Assembly (NCBI GenBank): GCA_028583605.1
Contig: CM053330.1
Location: forward strand, 25,747,233-25,811,232
Source: Dastarcus helophoroides
Lineage: Eukaryota; Arthropoda; Insecta; Coleoptera; Bothrideridae
Direction: 5' to 3'
DNA length: 64,000 bases
Of the stretch, positions 45,791-56,320 are shown in pieces. The translations under genes were made by a program, and so were the position numbers. Position 1 is the first letter of the stretch. The number at the start of each line of letters is the position of its first letter. The notes below the pieces were generated by a model. That model saw only the letters and a list, made by a program, of their open reading frames with translations, ran no database searches and was not told the origin of the DNA.

Positions 45791-46620
45791 TCGCGGATGG
45801 CAAAACGACAGCACTATTAAACATTCACAAGCCACCTAGGTTTTTCAACGGGAGCTATAAAAATCGATTTACACTACGACCAGTCGATGTCCAAAAAAAT
45901 ATACTTAATTTCTTTTGAGTTTCTTCTTAATAATAATAAGTAACAAGCGAAACTGTCAATTCTGTATCTAAAGCGCTTTGCGTTCTATTTAGCTTTGGTG
46001 ACGGGGGATACTTTGCGTATGCTGTCGGTGTGATCTCTATACACTGCTACAGCCGCCGCCGCCGCCGCCGTAAATAAATATAGTGGAGTGCGAGCCATAT
46101 CGGGTGCTCTTTAAATGATTGGAAGATGACGATGCAGAAAGAACATTTGTAGATGAAACTATTCTACGGTTATCCGCGTGTGTCTTTTAACCGCGACTCC
46201 ACTTCACGTATACTACAGGTGCGCCTCTAATACGGGGAAGTGTTTTGAGGGTCCCCAGGGGCTTGAGAAATGGATTGGAAAACTTCCATCCATTGATTTG
46301 TATGCGCTTCGCGTCCCACAGACGAATACTCACATATTCAGCAACCGGTTACTTTATATATTTACTTTTCCCTCTTCTGCCCCTAGCTTTATGGTTTTTT
46401 AAAATGGTGTTGTTAAAATTAGTTTACGGTCAGAAGATTTTCTGCCGAATGGACAGTACGAGTTATGTGGTGAGAAATATTTTCCCGATGACAATACGCA
46501 AGCACAAAATGCATCAGATCTACTTGCATTATTAGTCAAGTATTATTATTGTATGTGCAATGTTGAATAATCATTAGTATTCGTAAAGTGTATGGAATTT
46601 TTTAAATGGATGTTAGATAT
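45791..46620. other. Unique island with a (GCC)n run
   Basis: Less AT-rich, complex sequence upstream of the retrotransposon relic. A GCC microsatellite of about six units lies at 46052-46070. Short open frames (46178-46535) overlap in two frames without known domains. Confidence 0.4.
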
Positions 46621-47069
46621 ATTAGGGGCGATTTGCCCGACGCGGCAACTGATTGGGCGGAGGTATCCATTTCAGACTTCTTTAGAGGTCGAATATTCTG
46701 GGACGGGTTACTTACATAAATAGACAGAAGTCGATTTTGAGTAAATTAATGAAATATTTGACGATAAACAATTAAGTTTCTGGTATTAAATAAAAAATGC
46801 ACTGTGTTTTCTGTCGAACCTGTAACGTGTAACATAATGAGTGTTTTAAGCTTTAAAAGAATATTTTACTATTTATCGAATGACGCATTTAAAAAATAAT
46901 CTATTTTGGAAATATCGAATTTTTTATTACAATTGCGAGCAATTTTCTCTAAAATTTCCATTTTACACTCAACACTATTTCTATAAAATTCAACCTCTCT
47001 AAATTAAGACCTTATTTTTTGCTCTAATTTTTTGAAAACTTTAACTCAAATCTTAAAGTTTCAAATGTA
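46621..47069. other. AT-rich DNA with a short repeat match
   Basis: 46668-46690 (CAGACTTCTTTAGAGGTCGA) resembles CAGACTTCTCTAGAAGTTA in the loop of the element at 6915-8257. The rest is AT-rich with satellite phrases after 46910. No gene seen. Confidence 0.35.
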
Positions 47070-47220
47070 CAGGGTGATCCAGAACTTATTCTGATCCTCA
47101 AATGTGGAGAAACGAAAGTAGTAATTAAAAAACTGAAAGTAAAATGACCTCTCTCAGTTTTTAAATTACTACTACAGTTTCTCTGCATTGGAGGATCAGA
47201 ATCAGTTCTGGATCACTCTG
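47070..47220. mobile_element. Small TA-flanked MITE, 151 bp
   Basis: The left end reads CAGGGTGATCCAGAACTTAT; the reverse complement of the right end reads CAGAGTGATCCAGAACTGAT. TA lies at 47068-47069 and 47221-47222. The arms (CTGATCCTC, GTAGTAATT) pair almost to the centre, so the transcript would be a long hairpin. Confidence 0.9.
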
Positions 47221-47399
47221 TACAATTCCAATTTTTGGAAAAATTAAGTCAGTTCTCTACCGAAGGATATATTTGTGTTAATTACGAATTATTATAGATT
47301 AAAAAAAAGAAGTAATAATAAATTCTCTTTCGTCTCTCATTTATATGTTTTAGTTATCACATTCTGCTGGTGTAATTTTTGGGTTTGTCGAAATTAAAT

Positions 47400-48330
47400 T
47401 GAAAGGATCCACGCAATCTAACTCCTGAGGTAACAAGATGTGTTGGGCAATATATTTGTGTGGGTAGTGGTGGCTAAGCGCGAGGGGGACACGGGAAGGG
47501 GTTATATAAGACTCGGGCTCGGCAGAGTATTTCAGCTTTCAGGGTTTCAGGGTTGTGCATCAGTCAAAGCACGGTCCATTACGCAGGGCTAAGCGATAGC
47601 GGCTAATGGCTGAAAACCGGAGATGAATGGCCGGCTGAAAAGCTAGCCTCCGTTCTCTGGAACCATTCGTCTGAAACTCTCTCATGACGATATGTTAATT
47701 TCCTTCCCAAATGCTATTAGCGATTTCGACTTAAAAACTTCGCCTTTTCCGAATTATTTATCCGAGCTCCGCTTGTTTTTGCCGGGATCTTTGAATGGCG
47801 GAGGAAAGCTTTTAGCGATATTAAATCTAGCGGCATTCGGACATGAAATTTTCTGTTTTGGGAGATTTATTCTCAAGCTTGGCCTCATTAGCTTATCAAA
47901 TGTACAACTCAAACTAAATGTACAGTAGTACAGTATTGGAAAGTTCGATCTGTTCAATGTGTAGAGAATAAAATATGTGTTAAATTTCCGTAAGAACAAG
48001 GATCGTTATAATTGCTTTTGTTGTTTTTTCGATCCCGGGATTTTTGGGATTGACTTCATTTTAAAAAAGTTTTAAAATAGACTGCACCTATCGAAACTCC
48101 TAGGGTCAATGTTTTCAACAAAATTACTCGTCTTTTTGAATATAAAATAGAAGATTTATTTCAAACAAGCAGCACTCCTATGCTTATTTGAAATAAAATT
48201 CTTGTATCTTGAACTAAACGGTTTGATGATGAGACATCGAACGCGTTGTTATTTCTCAGACTAATGAGGGAAGTAAGGGGGTCAATAAAGCGTGACATCG
48301 TGTGACAAGGGCGAGACGAGTATTAGCTTC
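47400..48330. other. Unique, CpG-bearing island
   Basis: Complex sequence without repeats, including the candidate promoter at 47503. An open frame at 47692-47928 (78 codons) has no recognised domain and no obvious strong start context. It could be the upstream region of a gene lying outside the window or a non-coding transcript. Confidence 0.4.
47503..47540 (+). promoter_or_regulatory. Candidate core promoter (TATA plus initiator)
   Basis: TATATAA at 47503-47509 is followed by TTTCAGC with its A at 47534, a spacing of 31 bases that fits TATA-to-start geometry. The surrounding 150 bases are much less AT-rich than the window average, which makes a chance TATA less trivial. No downstream gene could be shown. 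Confidence 0.35.
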
Positions 48331-49180
48331 GTGACGTCACAAAGTTCCAAATTTTTGTTGAAGAATTTCAACTTTCTAAAAGTTTCGAATATTTTCGAAA
48401 ATTTCGCCTTTCTTAAAAATTTTGACTTTGAAAATTCAGATTTCAATTTCGAAATTTTAAAAAAATCGATATTTAAAAAATTTGACAGTTTCTAATAATT
48501 TCGACATTTTTTGAAACTTCTTTATTTTCCTATTTTATTCTTTTTCTCAAAATTTCAACTTTTTGTGAATATCAACCGTTGCTGAAACATTTAATTTTTT
48601 CGAAATTTTGATCCTTTTCTAAAAATTTTGAAAAAAGTAAATTTTTCAAGAAGAGTCGATATGCACACAAAGCTTAAGCTTAAATTTGGAGAAAAAGATC
48701 AATACTTCTCTAAAAATTTTGACTTATTTGAAAAACTTATCGACCATTTTTCAAATTTTACTCTTTTTGAAAATTTTGACTTTTTAAGGTTTTGATTTTT
48801 ATTTCGAATATTTAGGCTTTTTTGAAAACGTTGAATTTTTTTAAGATGTCGTTTTACTTTTAAACTTTTCGCAGTTTGAAAATTCTCATTTTTTTTTCGA
48901 AAATGTCAAGTTTTTTGTAAGTTGAACTTTTTCAAAATTTGGACTTTTTAAACTTTTTTAAAAACTACATTCTATTTTTAAATTTAAAATTATTTTAAAA
49001 TTTCGATTTTTTTTAATTATAAAAAAATCTTGGTTATTCCTAAAAAGGTTGCTTATTTTAGTTTTCAGTTATTACATTTAAAAATTTTGACTTTTATCAC
49101 AGTACGTTTTTTTTTGAAAATTTGGTGTTTCTTGAAAATTCCATATTTTTGAGAACTTCGAATCTTTTATTATATCGGGA

Positions 49181-49322
49181 ATTTTTTTAAATGTCAAATA
49201 TTTAGAAACTTTTAACTATTTGATTTTTTTTTAAATTGTCATTTTAAAAAAAAATTGAAATGATGAAATTTAAAAAAAAATCAAATAGTTAAAAATTTCA
49301 AAATATTTGACATTAAAAAAAT
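49181..49322. repeat. Near-perfect inverted repeat within satellite
   Basis: Arms of about 55 bases (49181-49236 and 49266-49322) share ATGTCAAATATTT and TTTTAACTATTTGATTTTT in inverted order, around a 30-base loop. It could be a fold-back duplication of satellite sequence. Confidence 0.75.
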
Positions 49323-50390
49323 TAAAAAAAATTTTTAAAAATGTCGACAATTTTATCTGAAAATGTTGACTTTTTTGAAAATTCCAAAAATGTTTCAAAA
49401 TTTCAATTTTTTTTGAAAATTTCGAATTAAAATTTTCGATTTCTTAAAAAATGTTCTACTTTTTTAAAAAAAATTCAGCTATTCAAAATTTTGGTTTTTT
49501 CGAAAATTTTAACTTCAAAATTTCAACCATTTTTGAAAATTTGAAATTTTCTGATGATTTTGGGTATTCTTCAATATGAAGACATTCTGAAACATTCGTT
49601 TTATTTTGAAAATTCGGCTGAACATTTATCAATTTTTTAAAATCTTGACCATTTTTGAAATCTTATTTCACTAATTTCCAAGAAAATTAAAAAAAAATTT
49701 ATTTAAATTTTCAGTTTTTTAAAAAAATTCCTCCTTTTCTTCAAATGTTTAAATTTTTAAAATGTCAATTTCTTCAGTGTTGAATTTTTTTTTCAGAATT
49801 TCGACTATTTTTTGAAAATCTTGGAAATTTTAATTTTCTACGAAAATTTTTACATTATTTAAAATTACAATATTTTCCGAAATCTTGCCTTTTTTTAAGA
49901 AATTCTCATTGTTTTTAAAATTTTAACTTTTTTTTTGAAAATTTCAATTTGAGTTCTTGATTTTTTAAAGTTCTACTTTATTTGAAAATTCCATCTAAAA
50001 TCTAAAATTTAAACTTTTTAAAAATTTCGTTTTTCTCAAAATCTCAGTATATTTCCTTTTCAGTTTAAATTCAATGTGTTGACACTATTTTTAAAAATGC
50101 TATTTAAAAACTTGAAAGATTTTCTATTTTTGTCAACATTTGTACTTAAAAAACTCTATTTTAACTTTAATTTTTTAAACTTTAAAATTCGAGAATTTTT
50201 TCAATAAATTTCAAGTTTATCGAAGTTTCCATTTCTTTCTGAAACTTTCCAGTTTAAGTTCAAAAGATTTCTTTTTTTGTAAAAGTCAAAGCTAATATGA
50301 AAATTGAAAGTTTAAATTTGAAATTTCAATCTTTTTTAAAATTACAATTTTTTTATAAAATTTTGCCACTTTTTTAAATTTTAGAATTTT

Positions 50391-50468
50391 TGAAAAATTG
50401 AAATACAAATCTTGTCATTTGTATTGCAATTTTTGAAGATAACCAAGGACCAATCCGCTGCATCAAAA
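50391..50468. repeat. Hairpin repeat, copy 5 (internally deleted)
   Basis: The outer ends are joined directly: AAATACAAATCTTGTC is followed at once by TTTTTGAAGATAACCAAGGACC. The central hammerhead-like part is gone. Confidence 0.75.
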
Positions 50469-50775
50469 AAAAAGAATTTTTGAAATTGTCGATTTCTTCA
50501 ATGTTTGAATTTTTTTCAAAATACCAATGTTTTTTAAAATATCAGCTTTTTTCAATAATTAGTGTTTCAAAAAATACGCCTTTTTTGAAAATTTGAATAT
50601 TCTAAATTTACAATTTTTTTCGAAACTGAAAATTGGAAAAGTATCGAGATTTCCAAAAAAAAGTATTTTAAACATTGCAAATTTAAAGTTAAATAGCTGT
50701 GAAACTATAAGAGCTGGACCCACAAATTTTTACATTAAATCAAAGCTTAGTTGTTGCTTAACAAAAAATAAAAAA

Positions 50776-51038
50776 TTATGTACAGGGTGTGCCATTTGAA
50801 TTTTTTGAGAAAATTGTAATTTTGCGTTTGCTAATCGCCCTGTATAATAGCAAATATTATTTAAATAAAATGACATTATTTTCCAAGATAAGGATAATCT
50901 GTATTAAAAATAAAATGATTTGATTTTTTCCGGTCTTTCAAAGAGCTTTCAATTTAGAGTCAAATTTTATGATTTTTCTAAATATATCAAAAACTATTAA
51001 TCGTAGACCCCTGTATAACATTTAAATATGTAAAAATA
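50776..51038. other. No gene seen; possible CAGGGTG-type end
   Basis: TACAGGGTGTGCCATTTGAA at 50781 resembles the terminus of the local TA elements, and CGCCCTGTA ends at 50844, but the inner sequences do not pair, so no element is called. Confidence 0.35.
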
Positions 51039-51602
51039 TACAGGTTGTTCCATTTAAAAAAAGGCAACTTTAGTGCATCACCATCGTGTATAATGAAAAA
51101 TAATTTTAAAATGTGCCTCTCGTGGTAGTGTACCTTTGTACTTAAGAGATTTTTGTTATCAAAATAATTGTAGGAGCCACAGGGTGTTACCTTACTAATG
51201 ACTCACAAGATATACAGTGCGGAATAGCCAAATGCAATAAATTCCGTATCTCAGTCATTCTACAAATTTATGAAAAATCTCGAGACACGTCAATTTTAGA
51301 TTATAAAATGACATCCTGCATCGCAAAAATTTCATCCCTAGATGCAACCCTCTTCGAGTGACCGATGCAACCCCTAGATTTTTAAACTGAAAGTAGGGGC
51401 TTGTTATACCTCATTTTCTATTCAAAAATGTTATGGTTGCTATATTTTTAAAAAAATTAACAGTAAAAAAAATTAATTCCTATTTTCAACAACAAAATAT
51501 AAATCTAATATTTTCATTTAATAAAATAAAAAACAAATCATGCTTAATGTAGGAGATGTTCAAAATGGGCACCTCCAACATCTTGGCAGCAACTTAATCT
51601 TT

Positions 51603-51864
51603 GGTGAAACGGACTGGTCCTTGGTTATCTTCAAAAATTGAAATACAGAACTTGTCCCTTGAAACCAAGAAAGATTAAAAAACACAACAAACGTTGCTCT
51701 AATGCGTTTCGACACTCAAGATATCATCTTCAGGGAGATATTCTCTGAAGAAGGGAAGAGTATCTCTCTGAAGATGACAGCTTGGCTGTCAAAACGCGTT
51801 AGAGCGACGTTTGTTGTGTTTTTTAATCTTTCTTGGTTTCAGGGGACAGGTTCTGTATTTCAAG
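51603..51864. repeat. Hairpin repeat with hammerhead-like motif, copy 6
   Basis: Complete inverted-repeat copy inserted at the 3' end of the transposase relic. In its right half: CTCT, CTGAAGA (51768-51774), T, GACAGC (51776-51781), TTG, GCTGTC (51785-51790), AAAACGCGTT, AGAG. The CTCT and AGAG that flank the motif can pair as an outer stem. Confidence 0.85.
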
Positions 51865-52675
51865 CATCTTAATCGAGAATACAAAAGTCTCCTGACATTA
51901 TTCAACATCTTTGGTGTCACCGACGTAATCGCAAGCTTTGTTCTTGCTCGTAAGTCAGCTACGTCGCGGGGTTTGGTTTTATACACTGTACTTTTTACAT
52001 AACCCCATAAAAAAAAGTCCAGAAGCGCCAGGTCTGGTAATCGTGGTGGCCATTCTACCGTACCTCGTCTCCCTATCCACCGATTTGGAAATGTAAAATC
52101 GAGATATTGCCACACATTGACTTGGTAATGTGGTGGTGCTCCATCTTGAACCATATTACATTAGCTGAAACGTGTGGATTTTCTTGAGCTGGATATAAAT
52201 TTACCAAAGTTGGTACAATGTTGTTTTGGAGCAATGGTAAATAATTATCTCCATTTAAATTTCCGTCAATGAAAAATGGACCAATGACATGATCTCCAAT
52301 AATCCTTGCCCAAACATTAATTTTTCAGGGTTCTGTGAATGTGATTCTTTCATCCAGTGGGGATTGTCATTAGCCCAATAGCGACAGTTTTGACGATTTA
52401 CTTGACTGTGAAGAGTAAACGTGGACTCATCAGAAAACAATATGTTTTCTAATTGGATTAGCATTATTATCCAATTTTTACATCATATGGTCACAAAAAT
52501 GAATTCTCCTATCAAAATCGTATTCACTGAGCTCTTGACATGGTGTCAGTTTATAAGGATGCATTTTATTTTCTTTCAGTACACGAATAATCGATGAATG
52601 ACTAACGTTCAGTGCTGCAGCTACTTGTCGACTTGAAGAATGTAGATTTTCTTGAAACTCATTTACTATTTCCAA
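51865..52675 (-). pseudogene. Transposase relic, DD41D-type spacing
   Basis: Would cut and paste the element at TA sites. The N terminus has a helix-turn-helix-like stretch (SSRQVAAALNVSHSSIIRVL, about residues 13-32), then LTPCQELSEYDFDRR. A stop near 52478 and a frameshift follow; LFSDESTF (first catalytic D) and NDNPHWMKESH come next, and VQDGAPPHY (second D) and LPDLALLDFFLWG (third D) are in the frame 52154-51789. Between the second D and the D of LLDFF there are 41 residues. The last residues of that frame belong to the inserted hairpin repeat. Confidence 0.85.
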
Positions 52676-53610
52676 TTTGGTATTAATAGTTAATGCATTA
52701 GAGGGTTCTTATTTAAGCTTTCGTACATGTCCATGAAAAATGCTTCTCGATTTTACTAATTTTACCTTGGGATATAGGCAATAAATAGGAAATTATTGTT
52801 GAAATAGATGAGCGACTTCGGCCTGTGATCTTGCTCTACTATATTTCCATAATCAATCATTGCAAAATTATTATTTTATGCATTTCTGTTAAATGACCCA
52901 CATTAAATTTTCAAAATGTGCAAAAAGATAACTGAAGCACGATACTGACCATTGTTTAATTCTCTTACAGTTTTAGAAAGTTACTGGGATGTTTTCAACA
53001 AAAAATACAATTGACTAAGATAAAGTTGATCAGTTTTTACGTTTTCTTTTTTACAAAAAGATATCAAATTTATTTGGTCCCTTTATGATTATCGAGGACG
53101 AACCGGACGAGCCGCTATTAGTTATTACTGTAGAAAATTTCATTTAGTCGAGAAATTATTTTTTTTATTGTTTATTTTGTAAATAAAATGTAGCAACTAT
53201 GACATTTTTGATTAGAGAATAAGAAGAGCTTTCAAATGAGATATACCAAGCCCCTACTTCCAATTAAAAAATTTAGGGGTTGAAACGATAACTCGAAAGG
53301 GTTGCATCTAAGGATGAAATTTTTGCAAAGCAGGATGTCATTTTATAATTTGAAATTGACTTGTCCCAGGATTTTTCATAAATATGTACAATAACTGAGA
53401 TATTGAATTTATTCTATTTGGATGTTCTACACTGCATAGGATAGCGTATCTAATGGAAATTTTTTTGAAAAATAGTTATTTACAATTATTGTACCATTTC
53501 ACATCAAATAAGTTTGATAATAAATTATACTTACATTTGTTTTACACGCAGTTTTGAGTGGTGAGTATTACTTTTTTTTAACTTTTTACTTTTCTTATTT
53601 AAACATGGCA

Positions 53611-55060
53611 GCTATGCATTATCTAGGAAATGTTTACTCGTTAATAAAACGATTTAATTAACTAATTAAATTATAGCTCGCCATTATGTCTATTTGCTTT
53701 CTCTTTTTCTCCTACTTTACACTATAGTTTAGTTCGTCACTCTTTTTGCAAATCAGACCCAATTGACTGACTCCACAATACTGCCTAAATACCTGCTTTC
53801 CTTTCTCACGTCTGATCAATTTTTTGTCGCAGTATAAAGTATAAAAAATACCAGTCTCGCAGTAAGAAATATTTTAAATCATCGAATTTAATTAATTCGG
53901 AATAATTGCAAAGTTTCCATTTGGAACACGTTTTAAAATTCTAAAAATACGCGACCCTAGCAATCTGACGGCCGTCAGAATACGGAGCCCGAATCGAAAA
54001 TTTCATTAATTCCCCAACTAGCCGGATCATTGTCGGGAGAGACAACGCTCGGTGCGAAAACATTTAATCAAAAAATCTGCATTCTCGTCGGACAAAAAAA
54101 TCCGTAGGGAAGTGGGCGAACTCGTCGGATGAATGCCGCTTAGCTGATAAAAAAGGAATTAAAGAACGAATGCGAAAAAATGAATTTCTCTGTTTTTGAC
54201 AGGCCCTTAATCGCGCACACGAGATACGCCGCATTAAAGGGGCACTCGTTTCTCTATAATTAAAGCCCCGGTGGCGTGCTGGGCCCTCCGGAATCCTTTC
54301 CCGTCCTCAAAACTCATTCTGACCCGGAGCCTCGAATATAAAGATATACGTGGGGGCTTTGCTCTATTTCGTGATCCTGTGACTATCTAGGCGCTCGTCG
54401 CAGGCGTTTCGACGAATTACTAAATGAAATTCCAGACTGACAAATAAAAACGGAGTCTTGAGCTAGATTGGTATAACATCGTTTGCTATTGTTATTATTA
54501 ACTAAAGCAGCGGAAGAATGTAATTTTTTTCAGGTGAAACTTGCATCAATCCAAATTTGAACGTTAAAAATATTTTGTAATAGGTTTAGGCGACTACTTC
54601 ATCTTAAAATTCAAGTTATCAACATTTGGGAATGTTGAAGAATTGTATCCCCTTTCAATCTGGATATTACTTAATTCTGACTATGCATGGACAGATGAAT
54701 AATATTGATCTTTGAATTCAACAATTTAGTTTTTCAATCTACTTTTCAATTTAAATCCATTTTAAGTTAGCAGTTAAATAATGAATTAAGCAAACGAAGA
54801 TTTGGTTAATGGGCACAAATGCTATAGATGGCGTGCGATGTCAATCAAACGTCCACGGGTACGTGACGGTAGAACGTTTCCGTCACGAAAAAAGTCGGCC
54901 ATTTTCGACGCTTGTCACCACTGACTACCTTGATTATATTCTGCCGCGTTCAACCGCGTCAGCAAATGTCCGGCATTCTTTCTAATTACTTGTGATTTCT
55001 ACCGATTACGTCCGCTGTTTTGCTTAATGAGTTGTAAGTACGGTAAAAAGTTTTTATTGG
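53611..55060. other. Unique, CpG-bearing island
   Basis: Complex non-repetitive sequence, least AT-rich at 53960-54420 and 54830-55010. It contains an 8-bp inverted pair CGTGACGG/CCGTCACG at 54862-54887. No open frame resembles a known protein. This is the longest candidate for conserved host DNA in the window. Confidence 0.4.
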
Positions 55061-55460
55061 AGACCCTTCGGAATTAAGTGCCAGATTCTATAAGATTTAT
55101 TCAGATAGTTACTAAGGAGCCCTTAGCACACATGTGCGTCTTATTTGTTTGTTATGAATATGTGACGTTTGTCTTTTAATCTGGATACTTTGATGTTATC
55201 TAAATTTTTTTTTGCAAAAATTAAAGATTCTAAAACGACACTTTCAAATTTGAAAACAAATTGATTTTCAGTCTTTTCTCGAAAAAAAATTTCCCCGAAA
55301 TTTTATTTTTTCCAAACATTTTAATTTCCAGTTTCTATTAGAGCTCTCTCAATTTTTAACAAAATGTCGAAATTTTGTCAAAACGTTTGAAAGTTTTTAT
55401 TTTCATTTCAAAATTTTTATTGCCCTTCGAAGTATAGGACTTTTCGCGGAATTTCGACTC
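55061..55460. other. AT-rich with weak satellite; no gene
   Basis: Scattered AAATTTCGA phrases at 55240-55450. No supported feature otherwise. Confidence 0.4.
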
Positions 55461-55462
55461 TA

Positions 55463-55625
55463 CAGGCTGTCAGGACAAATAAATACGATTCGAGTTATAG
55501 GCTGTCAAATCTGACATAAAAAAATATTTTAATTATAACTCCATAACCTCTTTGTAGATCGTGTCAAAACCTGCAACATAAATTTAGGCTGTTAAGGCTT
55601 ATCTTTTTCCACAAAATTAGTGAAA
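55463..55625. repeat. Dispersed TA-type repeat, end fragment
   Basis: Starts TA-CAGGCTGTCAGGACAAA and matches, inverted, parts of 62740-63177: shared GTTATGGAGTTATAATTAAA-like and AAGCCTTAACAG blocks. One end is missing. Confidence 0.6.
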
Positions 55626-56320
55626 GCATTATACACCTCTTTTACCCATCTGAACTTTTACCCTGGTCCTATATTTATTAAATGGGTAGCGTCAAGTAAA
55701 AGGCAAATTTATTCCAAATAACTCTTTATTTCTTAAAAAAATTACCCACAGGTAGGCATTATTGAGAAAATTGACTATTTTATGTCCGTTTGTTAGGGTT
55801 TGTGAAGTGAGTACCATGGATTTAAACATTTGTATTTAATGGACCATGGAAACAAACTGTTGTTTTAGTGTTATCGTGCTATCAAGTAATGTCAATATGG
55901 TCAATATGGTCGATTACTATGATGAAGGCATAATTTTTCATTTTAATATTAAATAATTAAGCTAGCTTTTAAATTGATTCTTATTGGAGAACATGATCTC
56001 TTTAAACAATGTGCCATAAATAGCGACCGCCCTCTCCAGTTACCACGTAAAGTAAAGGAATTAATTCTTAATGTGGTTAAAATAAACCAAAAAAAATGTT
56101 TGTAATATGCCGAAACAATTAAATAAATGTAAAATTAATATTTAAAAAACGAATAGATAATTTGTTTAAATTACAATAAGTCTAATAATTTTTCATTAAA
56201 ATATCATCAAATATTGAAGCCCAAATTTTAACTTTAGTTCGATTTCATAGCCTGGTGAATGAAACGTTTTAGTTCAGTTACATTCATTACAGAAACATTT
56301 CAGGGAGGGACAGTAATATT
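55626..56320. other. No gene seen
   Basis: About 700 bases of AT-rich unique sequence. A short direct repeat of GTCAATATG lies at 55892-55910. Nothing else could be supported. Confidence 0.4.

Larger units (their letters stand above)
48335..50775. repeat. T-rich AAATTTCGA satellite block
   Basis: Long T-rich array of TTTTTGAAAATTTCGA-type phrases; here the spacer is mostly GAAAATTT rather than CTCGAAATTT, a variant of the family. It contains a hairpin at 49181-49322 and a hairpin-repeat relic at 50391. No coding sequence. Confidence 0.65.
51041..53610. mobile_element. IS630/Tc1/mariner-type transposon with long inverted arms
   Basis: The left end TA-CAGGTTGTTCCATTTAAA is at 51039. Long subterminal arms pair: 51200-51480 against 53150-53450 (for example AAATGACATCCTGC, ATTTCATCC.TAGATGCAACCC and GTAGGGGCTTG with their complements). 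A transposase relic lies between them on the minus strand. The right border is set by symmetry and poorly conserved, so 53610 is approximate. A hairpin repeat has inserted at 51603-51864. Confidence 0.75.

Noticed and set aside
46052..46070. The GCC run as a functional element
   Set aside because: It is a short microsatellite with no supporting context.
50783..50842. A 60-bp MITE between two TA dinucleotides
   Set aside because: Only about seven terminal bases pair; the interior does not.
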